From positions 65,641,625 to 65,705,624 of the forward strand of contig NC_083885.1 in the NCBI RefSeq assembly GCF_032452875.1: a DNA stretch of 64,000 bases, given 5' to 3'. The notes under the pieces are model-generated. The model was not told the DNA's origin. It searched no databases and saw nothing but the letters and a program-made list of their open reading frames with translations. Origin of the DNA: Bos javanicus (lineage: Eukaryota > Chordata > Mammalia > Artiodactyla > Bovidae). The position numbers and the translations under genes are program-made. How positions within the stretch are numbered: position 1 is the first letter of the stretch; the number at the start of each line of letters is the position of its first letter. Below, in pieces: positions 33,083-45,455 of the stretch.

Positions 33083-33552
33083 CCAGGGCACAAATAAGAG
33101 ATGCAGACACAGAGAATGGACGAATGGACATGAGGGGAGGGGAAGGGGAGAGATCGGATGAATTGGGAGATTACATTTGACATCAATACACTACGTGTAT
33201 AAAACAGAGAGCTAGTGGGAACCTGTGACACACCACAGAGAGCTCAGCTCGGTGCTCCATGATGACTTGGGGGGTGGGGGGATGTATGTATTCGTATGGC
33301 TGACTCACTTTGTTGTACAGCAGAAACCATCCTGACACTGTAAAGTAATCACCCTCCAATTACCAAAAAAAGACAATGCAGTAGATTCAGGGCTCTTTCC
33401 TTAATGATTAGAAAACTGGGGTTATTAAAAAAGTTCAAAGCGGCACTGGATTTCAACCATCAAACTCCCCAAATCTGAAAAAGTCGTATGTTATTTAACT
33501 TCAGAGCAACATCTCTGAATAATTATTTACAAAACAGTTTTTGCTAGGGAAC

Positions 33553-34024
33553 TGTTGACCAAATCCACCCGCCCTGGCCAGGCGCGCTTGCCTGAGTTGT
33601 CTCACAAAAGGAAGTCTCAAAAAAGAACATGTACTGCAGGACAAAACTAACCCGAAAACTAACTGGGAGACTCAGGGAAGGGCAAAAGAGGGAGGAGATG
33701 ACCAACCCTCCAAAGACCTTCTCACTGGAACCCACCTCAGCTGAGAGATGTTCGTGTCACCAGGAAGGCCCCCGAGTCAGGCTATGGGCCAGGTGAGATG
33801 ACTGGCAGGAGCCACACCAGAAGCTAACCCCATCACCAGAACACCTGAGACTGTGAGCCACGTGGCAGAGCAGTCCCCCTGGGTTTCCTCGCCCTCCTGC
33901 TCTCAGTCAGGGCGCCCCTTCCCAATAAAGTCTCCTGCACATGTGTCTCCTCAGACAATTCATTTCTGAGTGTCAGACAAGAGCCCACTCTTAGGCCATG
34001 GAAAGGGTCTCCCTTCCTGCAACA
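33553..34024 (+). repeat. ERV class I-type solo LTR
   Basis: It begins TGTTGACC, ends CTGCAACA, and has AATAAA at 33,925 ('cccaataaagtctcctgcac') with a T/C-rich U5. Length is about 470 bp. No internal retroviral sequence follows. It is related by eye to 14,640-15,068. A clear target-site duplication could not be picked out. Confidence 0.65.
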
Positions 34025-35635
34025 GATTCTTGTGTAGCCTACAACTACTGAATGGCTTCAACTGTTATTCAACAGTGAATGTAAAATTCCCAACAGATTA
34101 ACTGGAATAGTTCACGAGATTATAAACATAAAAGGAAAGTTTATATTAAATACATGACTGAATATCCTAGGGGGAACTTTCTGAGCCCACATCTTTGGAA
34201 AAAGATGTTCTCCCTACCCAGCAGACAAAGCAGAACATAGACACAGCGGTCAATGCTAATCAGCAAAAAGTGACAAAATGTTGAGAAACATAAAGACACA
34301 AGAAAGGTTTTCATCTGCCAGTGGCCTGGGTTTACAACCAGAGTCATCCAAAGGACAAAGATAGAAGTGAATAAGGAAGAAAAAGCCAAACATGCTTACC
34401 AGGATCAGGATGGTACACGTGGCTCTGACTTCATAGGCAGGTCCAGAAGGAAGTCTACTGCTGAGAATGTACTGGACTTACTGCTTGTACCTGCAAAGAA
34501 CAAAGACAACGGAGGCATCAGCCCAGACGACAAGGCCCAAACACACCACATCAGTATCACAGCCGCCGACAATCCTTCCTCTCAGTCTACCTGGAAAGCC
34601 CCAGGGAGATGTACACACATACCCACACCCCATATTGCTGTTTTTGCTCCTCACCACGCTAACAGGAATGTCAATCTACACCAGGAGTTTCAGGATCCAG
34701 TCTAGGAAACAGGAGAACTCAGAGTAGTCAGTGGATGGAGCTAAGACTTTGATCCCAAAGAGGTGTGCATACAAAGCTTAATGGCCTAGAAACTACTCAG
34801 GAGGCAAGTCATGCTGGGAGAAAGTCCCATATTCTTTCTATGTAAATAGAAGATGTGTTTACATCCAGCTTCATTCAATCCAAAAGCTGCCACCACATGA
34901 TCCCTTTAGAGAAAGGACCAACTTGTTAGCAAAGACCAAGTGATCCAAAGAGGTCTCATCTCATGCCCAAATTGGAATTACAAAGTTATAGTGAGGAATT
35001 TCCAAGGATCCCAACCCAGTCTGAGTGAAGATAATAGCCAAATTAAAGTTAGTAGAAACTACTCCATCAATTTAGAAAGTATGTTAGAGACTGATTTTAT
35101 TTGAATCAGAGGAATCCGGTGACAAAGATAGTGGGTAATTCTAATACCAGAGAATTACCTTGGTCACATAACAAATCACTTTAATTTAATAATAAGAGCA
35201 ATCTTTTGTAATAACAAAGCTATTTGGTATAGACTGTTTCATAGTAACAAAGAATAATCAACCTGGATTATTAGTCTCTCAGTGACTAATAATAAAGAGA
35301 GACTAAATAAATCATGCTGCATCCTCATAATAAGCATTAGGTAGTCGTGGACATGATCAATAAATTTTCTCTACTGCTGAGCCTTCAGACCATAATTTAC
35401 ATTCCAGAAAAAGAATGCCATATTCAGAATATCTTAAGACAGATATCTTAATAAAAATATCTAATACATATTCTTACCTACTCTTACAAGTAAGAATATC
35501 AACAGTAAAAATATGTACATTCTTACTATATATTTAAGAATATCATATAGCAATACTACAAAGAACATTTATTAGTAAAGAGGAGAAGTGAGCACCAGGA
35601 TTTAAGGCAGAAAAGGATAGGCTAATTCTACCACC
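34025..35635. other. No gene recognised
   Basis: A plus ORF at 34,367-34,705 and a minus ORF at 34,389-34,141 overlap each other and show no domain. A donor-like 'ctggtaagcatg' on the minus strand near 34,402 has no partner I can find. The rest is AT-rich. Confidence 0.4.
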
Positions 35636-35639
35636 CACC

Positions 35640-37020
35640 AAAAAAATATGTCCTTTTCATCATAGGGGACTGGAATACAAAAGTAGGAAGTCAAGGGATG
35701 CAGGCAAGTTTGGCCTTGGAGTATAAAATGAAGCAGGGCAAAGGCTAACAGAGCTTTGCCAAGAGAACGCACTGGTCATCACAAACACCCTCTTCCAACA
35801 ACACAAGAGAAGATTCTACACAGGGACATCACCAGATGGTCAATACCAAAATCATACTGATTATATTCTTTGCAGGAGAAGATGGAGAAGCTCTATACAG
35901 TCAGCAAAAACAAGACCGGGAGCTGACTGTGGCTCAGATCATGAACTCCTTATTGCCAAACTCAGACTTAAATCGAAGAAAGTAGGGAAAACCACTAGAC
36001 CATTTACGTATGACCTAAATAAAATCCCTTACGATTATACAGTGGAAGTGACAAATAGATTCAAGGGATTAGATCTGATAGACGGAGTACCTGAAGAACT
36101 ATGGACGGAGGTTCGTGATATTGTATAGGAGGCAGTGATCAAGACCATCTCCAAGAAAAAGAAATGCAAAAAGGCAAAATGGTTGTCTGACGAGGCCTTA
36201 CAAATAGCTGAGAAAAGAGAAGCAAAAGGCAAAGGAGGAGAGGAAAGATATACGCAACTGAATGCAGAGTTCCAAAGAACAGCAAGGACAGATAAGAAAG
36301 CCTTCCTCAGCAATCAATGCAAAGCAACAGAGGAAAACAACAGAATGGGAGAGACTAGAGATCTCTCAAGAAAATTAGAGATACCAAGGGAACATTTCAG
36401 CAAAGATGGGCACAATAAAGGACATAAATGGTATGGACCTAACAGAAGCAGAAGATATTAAGAGATGGCAAGAAAACACAGAAGAATTGGACAGAAAAGA
36501 TCTTCATGACCCAGATAATCACGATGGTGTGATCACTCACCTAGAGCCAGACATCCTGGAATGCAAAGCCAAGTGGGCCTTAGGCAGCATCAGTATGAAC
36601 AAAGCTAGCAGAAGTGATGGAATTCCAGTTGAGCTATTTCAAATCCTAAAAGATGATACTGTGAAAGTGCTGTACTCAATATGCCAGCAAATTTAGAAAA
36701 TTCAGCAGCGGCCACAGGACTGGAAAAGGTCAATTTTCATGCCAATCCCAAAGAAAGTTAATGCCAGAGAATGTTCAAACTACTGCACAATTGCACTTAG
36801 CTCACACACTAGCAAAGTAATGCTCAAAATTCTCCAAGCCAGGCTTCAACGGTACATGAAATGAGAACTTCTTGATGTTCAAGCTGGATTTAGAAAAGGT
36901 AGAGGAACCAAAAATCAAATTGCCAACATCTGTTGGATCACAGAAAAAACAAAAGAGTTCCAGAAAAACATCTACCTCTGCTTTATCGACTATGCCAAAC
37001 CCTCTGACCATGTTGTACAA
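35640..37020 (+). mobile_element. BovB LINE, middle part
   Basis: A forward copy from the end of the endonuclease region ('cataggggactggaatacaa') through the RT linker to 'atctacctctgctttatcga' (the palm D motif), where it stops abruptly. Frames are broken at several places. The 3' half is missing. Confidence 0.9.
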
Positions 37021-37099
37021 ATGCAGTCTGGTTGATAATCAGGACTCCCGATTACAAAGCTGCTAACCCCTGGGAAAATATAAACACCAGTCTTTGGTT

Positions 37100-37820
37100 A
37101 TACAAGAAGGCCTAGACAAGAAGAACCATTTTTCTGAATTGGTTCCGTTGCTGCTTTGTCTCTGAAATCAGTATCTTGCAAGTAAGGGACTGCCTTTTAC
37201 AGTTCTTGTAAGGCCCATGACATACAGCACTCTATGGAAAGATTATCAGTGCTACGATGGACGAGAATTCTGATCAAGAAATCACCACAGAAGTCAGGAA
37301 GGATTATACTACTTAAGATGCTCTTGTTATAGAAAAAGCTGTGAAAGCTATAAAGTCTGAAACAATAAATTCCTACTGGAGAAAAATGTGTCCAGATGAC
37401 TTCATAGGATTTAAAACAAAGGCAGTCAAGAAAATCATGAGAGAGACTGTATGTATGGTGGCCGGGGGAGGGGAGCAGGTAAGAAGGTGAAGGGTTTCAC
37501 GATATGGATCTTGGAGAAATTCAAGAGCTAACTGACCCCATACCAGAGGAATGAACAGAAGACAACTTGATGGAGATGAGTGCTTCTGAACCCGTGCTAG
37601 AGGAATATGATGCACCAGTGCCAGAAAACAAAATGACCTTAGACAATCCAGCAGAAGGGTTCTGATTACTCAAGACTGCTTTTGACTTCTTTTATAAGAT
37701 GGAGACTTATATGATATGGGCACTGAAACTAGAGCAAACACAAACAGTGGAAGAAGAATTGGTGCCATACAGAAACATTTTTTGAGAAATGAAAAAATTT
37801 AAAAAGTCAGACAGAAGCTG
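37100..37820 (+). pseudogene. Tigger (pogo-like) DNA transposon transposase relic
   Basis: Broken plus-strand reading frames carry the C-terminal Tigger pattern: a PVPENKMTLDNPAEGF-like stretch near 37,615, then 'KTAFDFFYKMET' and an 'LVPYRNIF' block ending near 37,780. Stops and frameshifts interrupt it. Old DDE-type DNA transposon sequence shared across mammals. 37,820-37,905 is a short L1 3' end. Confidence 0.65.
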
Positions 37821-37905
37821 GCTGATCCACGTTGATGTATGGCAGAAATGAACACAATATTGTAAACCAATTATCCTCCAATTACAAATAAATTTAAAAA
37901 AGAAA

Positions 37906-38514
37906 ATGAAATGAAGAAAACAGAATAAGCCCTTTAGTCATAATACCTGCTACAAAAAAGGGCAATTCAGACATTTTCAATGTTAGGAGTTGCCATGTCT
38001 TTATAAATAGTTCCCATTCTTGAACTGGAATGATCCGCAACAAAAACTAGCAACCACAACATAAGCAAAGTAACTACTTAAATAGGATGTCATGATAAAA
38101 TGTTTTCTGAATAAATGATCACATGAAGGAATACATCTCTGTTAGCCAATGCAGCCATAAATAAAAACGTTAATGAGGTAAAACTGGTCATGATGACAAT
38201 AAAACAATATCAAACTAAAAAGTTCTTATTAAGCTTAATTCATTTGAACATATTTTGACAAAAAATCTCAAATCCATTGCAGCAAATCTTATTAATTAAA
38301 CCAGAAATCTATTACCATTTTTTAATCCTATGCTTTAATTTGTACATGCTCACCCTTTATTTAAGGATAACCATGAATAAAACATGAAAGTCAGTAAAAA
38401 CTCTTATAACCAACCATTCATTAGCGTATAAGCTAGGCTACCATGGACCAATCATATTGCTGCTTCATTATTAACACATGAATATGTGTAAATAGGAGTT
38501 TTTTCACGTTATCT
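37906..38514. other. No gene recognised
   Basis: AT-rich sequence without recognisable repeats or ORFs. Confidence 0.4.
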
Positions 38515-40560
38515 TATTTTTAATTAAGGTAGAGTTGACTTACAACATTATGTAAGTTTCAGGTGTACAACATAGAGATCGCCACTTTTAAAGTTTCCAC
38601 TTGATTTACAGCTGTAACACATCGACTACACTCTGTACAACGTATGCCGCAGCTTATCTCACACCCAGTAGTTGGTACCTCCCGTGTGCTACTGCTGTCA
38701 GGCCCTGTTCCTCCCTAGTAACCACGAGTTGCTCTCTACATCGTGAGTGTTTCTTTTTGTTATCGTCACCAGTTTGTTTTGTTTAGATCCCACATAAAAG
38801 TGATATCATACAGTATTTGTCTTTCTCTTTGAATTATTTCACTAAGCATAATACCCTCCAAGTCCACCCACGTTGCATATGGAAAAATTTCATTCCTTTG
38901 ATGGCTGCGTAGTATTTTATTCCATTAAATATATGCACACAGTATATATAATAAATACATAAAAGATATATGCATTTATCGATAGATATCCCACATCTTT
39001 ATTCATTCATCTGTTGATCATCATAGGTTCCTCCCATATATTTCTTGGCTATTGTAAATAATGCTGCTATGAACACTGGGGTGCATGTATCTTTTCAAAT
39101 CAATGGGTTTTTTTTTTTTTTAAATAAATACCCAGGGGTGGAAATACTGAATCCTAAGCCTTTGCTTGTGTGGATCACAATCAACTGTGGAAAATTCTGA
39201 AAGAGATGGGAATACCAGACCACCTGATCTGCCTCTTGAGAAATTTGTATGCAGGTCAGGAAGCAACAGTTAGAACTGGACATGAACAACAGACTGGTTC
39301 CAAATAGGAAAAGGAGTATGTCAAGGCTGTATATTGTCACCCTGTTTATTTAACTTATATGCAGAGTACATCATGAGAAACGCTGAACTGGAAGAAACAC
39401 AAGCTGGAATCAAGATTGCTGGGAGAAATATCAATAACCTCAGATATGCAGATGACACCACCCTTATGGCAGAAAGTGAAGAGGAACTCAAAAGCCTCTT
39501 GATGAAAGTGAAAGAGGAGAGTGAAAAAGTTGGCTTAAAGCTCAACATTCAGAAAACAAAGATCATGGCATCTGATCCCATCCCTTCATGGGAAATAGAT
39601 GGGGAAACAGTGGAAACAGTGTCAGACTTTATTTTTGGGGCTCCAAAATCACTGCAGATGGTGACTGCAGCCATGAAATTAAAAGACGCTTACTCCTGGG
39701 AAGGAAAGTTATGACCAACCTAGATAGCATATTCAAAAGCAGAGACATTACTTTGCTAACAAAGGTTCGTCTAGTCAAGGCTATGGTTTTTTCTGTGGTC
39801 ATGTATGGATGTGAGAGTTCGACTGTGAAGAAGGCTGAGCGCCGAAGAATTGATGCTTTTGAACTGTGGTGTTGGAGAAGACTCTTGAGAGTCCCTTGGA
39901 CTGCAAGGAGATCCAACCAGTCCATTCTGAAGGAGATCAGCCCTGGGATTTCTTTGGAAGGAATGATGCTAAAGCTGAAACTCCAGTACTTTGGCCACCT
40001 CATGGGAAGAGTTGACTCATCGGAAAAGATTCTGATGCTGGGAGGGATTGGGGGCAAGAGGAGAAGGGGACGACAGAGGATGAGATAGCTGGGTGTCATC
40101 ACTGACTCGATGGACGTGAGTCTGAGTGAACTCTGGGAGTTGGTGATGGACAGGGAGGCCTGGCGTGCTGCGATTCATGGGGTCGCAAAGAGTTGGACAC
40201 GTTTGAGTGACTGATCTGATCTGATCTGATCTGATGGTAGTTCTAGTTTTAGTTCTTTTAAGGAACCTCCATATTCCTATTCACAGCGGCTGTACCAATT
40301 TACATTCCCGCTAACAGAGTAGGAGGGCTCTCTCTCTTTTTTCACATCCTTGTTATTTGTGGTATTTTTGATGACAGCCATCTGACAGCTGTGAAGTGAT
40401 ATCACTGTGGTTTTGATTTGCATTTCTCTAATTAACAATGTTGAACATCTTTTCATGTGCCTGGTGGCTATGCATAAATATGGTACAATACTATAAATGT
40501 ATTTTCTTTTCTTTATGATTTTCTCAAGAGCATTTTCCTTTCTCTACCTGTAAGTATAAA
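38515..40560 (-). mobile_element. L1 LINE 3' region, split by a BovB insertion
   Basis: Reverse L1 on both sides of 39,146-40,236: 'ggtagagttgacttacaaca' to 'cccaggggtggaaatactga' on the left, and 'atggtagttctagttttagt' to 'gcatttctctaattaacaat' on the right. Rejoining the two sides restores the usual L1 order, so the BovB inserted into it. Confidence 0.85.
39146..40236 (+). mobile_element. BovB LINE, 3' third, inserted in L1
   Basis: It starts inside the palm region and is 5'-truncated. It includes the YADD box (codons at 39,446-39,457), an open frame at 39,334-39,714, a shifted continuation at 39,588-40,088, and a pentamer tail of repeated 'tgatc' at 40,211-40,235. Low divergence from the 42-kb copy suggests a relatively young insertion. 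Confidence 0.93.
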
Positions 40561-40974
40561 ATACATATAAAATAAAATATATATGCTGGTCAAGAGTAGA
40601 CTATTAGTAATTATGTTTGGGAGAATCAAAAGTTATACGCAAATCTGTGATTGTGTAGGGGATTGACACGCATAACTCCTGCAGTTTAAGGGTCAACTGT
40701 ATCTACAAAGTAAAAATCTGTAAAACTCCTTTACATTTATTATTACTACTACTATGAAAAAAAACCCTCAAAACCTCATTTTGGAAAAAGGCAAAGGACC
40801 GAATCATCACACTGTGAAAGGAGAAATAAAACAAGATATTTTTGTATCTTTTTCTATCTGAACTTCTACTCTCATAACTTTCTTATTTGTAAAAAACATA
40901 TTCCACCTAATAAAGGAAACGGGAGGGTAGAACCATCACCTATATTGATGGTACAGGCAAGAATCATCATTGGC

Positions 40975-41330
40975 AGGACTTCCCTGCTTGAGCCTCAGGT
41001 TCAATCCCTAGTCAAGGAACTAGATCCTACATGCCACAAGACCCAGTGAAGCCAAATAAATAAATATTAAAAAAAAAAAAAACAAAAAAAAAACTAGAGA
41101 CTTCCCTGGCGGTCCAGTAGTTAAAATATGCCTTCTTTCAAAAAATAAAAAAGAAAAGGACTACCTTCCCAAACAGGGAACCTAGGTTTGAGGAAACTAA
41201 GAACCCACATGCCACAGGGGAAGTAAGCCCAGGCGCTGCATCTACTGAGCCCTCGCACCACAACTAAAGGAAAGTCTGTGATGAACAGCCTGCACGCTGA
41301 AACTAAGGCCTGTCACAGCCAAAACTAGAG
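40975..41330 (+). mobile_element. Two adjacent CHR-type SINEs
   Basis: The first, 40,978-41,090, is headless with an A-rich tail at 41,070-41,090. The second, 41,098-41,330, starts 'gagacttccctggcggtcca'. The second appears to have landed in the tail of the first. Confidence 0.8.
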
Positions 41331-41433
41331 AAATAACATAAATATTAAAAATGAAATACCCAGGAAAATTTGAATACTGTTTGGTACTGCATAATACGGA
41401 GAAACTGTTTATAGTTACATATGATAAAGATTA

Positions 41434-41688
41434 GAGAAGGCAGTGGCACCCCACTCCAGTACTCTTGCCTGAAAAATCCCACGGACAGAGTAGGGATCGT
41501 GAAGAGTCGGACATGACTGAGCAACTTTACTTTCAATTTTCACTCTGCTGCATTGGAGAAGGAAATGGCAATCCATTCCGGTTTTCTTGCCTGGAGAATC
41601 CCAGGGACAGAGAAGCCTGGTAGGCTGCCGTCTCTGGGGTCGCACGGAGTCGGACACAACTGAAGTGACTTAGCAGCAGCAGCAGCAT
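41434..41688 (+). mobile_element. Bov-A2 SINE with internal deletion
   Basis: Forward dimer ending in (agc)n at 41,670-41,686. About 20-25 bp of the first monomer are missing near 41,490. Confidence 0.92.
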
Positions 41689-41749
41689 GATAAAGATACT
41701 ATAATTAAAGAAACAAAAAAAAGTCCTAGCCTATTACATACACTTACGT

Positions 41750-41857
41750 GTTATCTCATGGCTTGCAGGATCTTAGCTCCCTGACCAGGAACTGAACCCA
41801 CACCCTCAGCAGTGAAATCATGGAGTCCTAACCCCCGGGCCACCAGGGAATTCCCTT
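41750..41857 (-). mobile_element. CHR-type SINE, short
   Basis: Reverse copy with its head at 41,840-41,857 ('ccaccagggaattccc' on the plus strand). Confidence 0.8.
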
Positions 41858-42061
41858 ATTTGAATTTTTATAGATGTAATGATATGGCTTTTGGAGTTTG
41901 CCTTAAGATAAGCAATTGCTGAGGGAAATAGAGCAGGATTATAAATGAAATGATTTTGGCTGTGAGTCAGTTCATTTGTTGCTATATGATGACTTCTTGT
42001 GGGTTTTTTTCTTTTTTCCTATTACCGTGTCCACTTTTCCAGGAGATTTTAAGATTCTGTA

Positions 42062-43316
42062 TTGCACTCACCTCACACACTAGTAAAGTAATGCTCAAAA
42101 TTCTCCAAGCCAGGCTTCAGCAATACGTGAACTCTGAACTTCCAGATGTTCAAGCTGGTTTTAGAAAAGGCAGAGGAACCAGAAATCAAATTGCCAACAT
42201 CCGCTGGATCATGGAAAAAGCAAGAGAGTTCCAGAAAAACATCTATTTCTGCTTTATTGACTATGCCAAAGCCTTTGACTGTGTGGATTACAATCAACTG
42301 TGGGAAATTCTGAAAGAGATGGGAATACCAGACCACCTGACCTGCCTCTTGAGAAACCTGTATGCAGGTCAGGAAGCAACAGTTAGAACTGGACATGGAA
42401 CAACAGACTGGTTCCAAATAGGAAAAGGAGTACATCAAGGCTGTATATTGTCACCCTGCTTATTTCACTTATATGCAGAGTACATCATGAGAAACGCTGG
42501 ACTGGAAGAAGCACAAGCTGGAATCAAGATTGCTGGGAGAAATATCAATAACCTCAGATATGCAGATGACACCACCTTTATGGCAGAAAGTGAAGAGGAA
42601 CTCAAAAGCCTCTTGATGAAAGTGAAAGTGGAGAGTGAAAAAGTTAAAGCTCAACATTCAGAAAACGAAGATCATGGCATCTGGTCCCATCCCTTCATGG
42701 GAAATAGATGGGGAAAACAGTGGAAACAGTGTCAGACTTTATTTTTGGGGGCTCCAAAATCACTGCGGATGGTGACTGCAGCCATGAAATTAAAAGAGGC
42801 TTACTCCTTGGAAGGAAAGTTACGACCAACCTAGACAGCATATTCAAAAGCAGAGACATTACTTTGCCAACAAAGGCCCGTCTAGTCAAGGATATGATTT
42901 TTCCAGTGGTCATGTATGGATGTGAGAGTTGGACTGTGAAGAAAGCTGAGCGCTGAAGAATTGATGCTTTTGAACTGTGGTGTTGGAGAGTCCCTTGGAC
43001 TGCAAGGAGATCCAACCAGTCCATTCTAAAGGAGATCAGTCCTGGGTGTTCTTTGGAAGGACTGATGCTGAAGCTGAAACTCCAATACCTTGGCCACCTC
43101 ATTTGAAGAGTTGACTTATTGGAAAAGACTCTGATGCTGGGAGGGATTCGGGGCAGGAGGAGAAGGGGACGACAGAGGATGAGATGGTTGGATGGCATCA
43201 CTGACTTGATGGACATGAGTTTGAGTGAACTCCGGGAGTTGGTGATGGACAGGGAGGCCTGGCGTGCTGCAATTCATGAGGTCACAAAGAGTGGGACCTG
43301 ACTGAGCAACTGAACT
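42062..43316 (+). mobile_element. BovB LINE, 3' third, with a long open RT frame
   Basis: A 294-codon open frame (41,950-42,834) reads into the RT palm, with FIDYAKAFDCVDY and the YADD box. The first 38 codons or so are not BovB. A small deletion near 42,645 ('aagttaaagctcaacattca') shifts the C-terminal part. The tail 'aactgagcaactgaactgaa' marks the 3' end. The ORF is transposon-derived and not a host gene. Confidence 0.92.
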
Positions 43317-43427
43317 GAATCTTACTTACAAAATTTTTATATTAATAATCAAACATGTTGAGCTTGTTTTCCATTTGCTATATACTACCCTTTTATTCTG
43401 AAGTGTATCATAGCTCAAAACCTGTCA

Positions 43428-44693
43428 TGTTGATACCAGTATGCGCGGAGTCAGCAGGAGGCACTCTGCCCGTGGCAAAGGTCATGAGGAAGGAGGCTCG
43501 ACATACGCAAAGGCGGGATCGAGCCTCAGGAGTCCCCCTGGAAATCCTCGAGCATCTACCCCCATAACCAGAGCCTGCCTACTTTACTACTTTGTGCTCT
43601 CACCTATACCTCTGACTTTACGGGGGGCTGTCCCCCACCACCTCTTTCAGAGAAGGAATTAACTTAGAGCTCCAGTTAATAATAATTCCTGGGCGTGACA
43701 GGAGTGTTTCAACCTACAAACTCCTCTGAAGGTTCTCTAGCCTGCCTGACAGGCTTGTCTGGCCACATGTGATTGCTCACAGCCTCCCAACCGTGAGAGG
43801 CTCGAGATGCTTTAAACCTTCTAAAAACAGGTTCTTTAGAGAAGTTAGAAAACTATTAGTATAAGTATAGTGGGCTGATTAGAAATTGTGTTGGTGAAGG
43901 GTTTTTCATTTGTTGAGCCAATGTTTACTGCTAAGTCTCCATATCCCCTGCCCTTACACACATTAATGAATATATAGAAAAAATAAGTATTAACCTTTGA
44001 TATAAATCACGTTAGACCTTAGGCTAAGTAAATTCTTTCCTTAATTAAAACCCACTACACCCTCACCCTATAGGAATGTAACTTTATTTGGGTGGCGTCT
44101 GTTTTAAGAATAATCAGCCTTGGAGAAATAAGTGTTCTGGTTGACTGACCGCTGTCACAAGGAGAGGGTCATAAATTGTCAGCAGGCCCCCCTGGCCAGA
44201 AGATGATGCAACACCCCTAAGACCTCTGTATACATTTGTGTGAAGCACCTGACTTTAATAAAAGTCAGGACTGCTGTCCCCACGTGACTTTTGTATAATA
44301 TCTCAGTGTATAAAAACAGACTTTGGAAAATAAAGAATTGGGATCAGTTCCTCGAAAGACTGGTCTCCCCATGTCTCTCTCTCTCTCAAACTCTGGCTGA
44401 GTCTCCATCTGGAGCGCGGAGCCCGCCATGCTTACTAATTATGCCTGGGCTTCTAAGATCTGACCGGGGAGGCCTCAGTGTCTCCTCTCCTTCGGGAGAA
44501 CGGAAGGACGCCTGTGGCCTACGTAAGTGATGCAAGCTTCTTGTCTTGAAGTTTTATTGGTCTCCCGCATAAACCAAGCTACTCAGCCTCTTTTCTCCAC
44601 TGAATTTTCCTGCTGAGCTATCCTCATTCTATTACTCTTTATATCTCTAATTAATATTTAAATAAGTCGCCAACGCCGTCCCCGCTTCGAATA
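43428..44693 (+). repeat. ERV class II (ERV2-type) bovine LTR, 3'-truncated
   Basis: It starts TGTTGATACC. U3 runs to a TATA-like 'gtgtataaaaacagac' near 44,308 and a polyadenylation signal AATAAA at about 44,330. The R/U5 part is CT-rich with a 'ctccactgaattttcctgct' block. The right end is cut by the Bov-tA at 44,694, so the terminal CA is lost. Length and layout fit the bovine class II endogenous retrovirus LTRs. No internal genes flank it. Confidence 0.75.
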
Positions 44694-44893
44694 CCCTGTG
44701 CGACTCTTTGTGACCCTATAGACTGTAGCTGGGCAGGCTCCTCTGTCCACGAGATTCTCCAGGCAAGAATACTGGAGTGGGCTGCCATGCTCTCCTTCGG
44801 GGGATCTTCCTGACCCATGGATCGAACCCGCACCTCCTGTGTCTCCTGCACTGCAGGCAGATTCTTAACCTACTGAGCTACCTGGGAGGCCCC
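44694..44893 (-). mobile_element. Bov-tA SINE
   Basis: Reverse copy, head at 44,865-44,893 ('ctgagctacctgggaggcc' on the plus strand). Its 3' end joins the LTR end without a spacer. Confidence 0.9.
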
Positions 44894-45084
44894 AGTATTA
44901 TTTTACTGTTCATCAGTTTTCCTTAGCAAAGTTAAAAATACTAAATCCCTTCAACCTCAGGAGAAGTAAGACAGAGAAATATAGTCAGTCGTGCCAGTAG
45001 AGGTGCAAAGTAGGGAAGAGAAGACCCAACTATGTGGATTATTTCATAGTTCTCACCAAGTTTTCACTTGTATTACCATCAGGT

Positions 45085-45320
45085 CAGACTGTTATTGAAG
45101 CCTCCTACACTGTTGGTGGGAATGTATATGTTAGCCAAAAAGTTTGTCTGGGTTTTCTGTAAGATATTACAGCAAAACCCCAATGAACTTTTTGCCAACC
45201 TGATAAGATTGGTACAGCCACTTTGGGAAACAGTATGGAGGTTCCTTACAATATGATCCAGCAATCCCACTCCTGGGCAAGTACCTGGAGAAAACCACTG
45301 TTCTAAAGGATACACGTACC
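45085..45320 (+). mobile_element. L1 LINE 3' fragment holding a mariner MITE
   Basis: 'ctacactgttggtgggaatg' and 'agattggtacagccactttg' are adjacent parts of L1 3' sequence, separated here by the MITE at 45,130-45,202. Confidence 0.8.
45130..45202. mobile_element. Mariner-type MITE nested in L1
   Basis: The ends 'ttagccaaaaagtttgtctg' and 'aatgaactttttgccaacct' are inverted repeats of the mariner type. About 73 bp with no transposase. Inserting it into L1 shows the MITE moved after the L1 landed. Confidence 0.75.
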
Positions 45321-45455
45321 CCAAATACCTGTCATGGTATTTCCGGGTCATGTGACTAGCACCGCAATGGAGGGGACACTGGTTCGACCCCTGGTCTGGG
45401 AAGATCGCACATGCCATGGAACAACTAAGCCTGTGCACCACAACAAGAGGAGCCC

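Larger units (their letters stand above)
29740..33370 (+). mobile_element. L1 LINE, 3' two-thirds, with nested SINEs
   Basis: Forward L1 from inside ORF2 to the 3' UTR. At 30,872-31,198 a 108-codon open piece matches the L1 ORF2 region with 'KYLGINIPKEVKDLY'. Elsewhere the frame is broken, so there is no active ORF2. A CHR SINE (31,878-32,095) and a Bov-A2 (32,800-33,082) interrupt it, so the L1 predates both. The 3' UTR-like end near 33,330 reads 'taaagtaatcaccctccaat'. Confidence 0.9.

Noticed and set aside
41950..42834. A 294-codon ORF as a possible host reverse transcriptase gene
   Set aside because: It is a 5'-truncated BovB fragment with unrelated flank forming its first residues.
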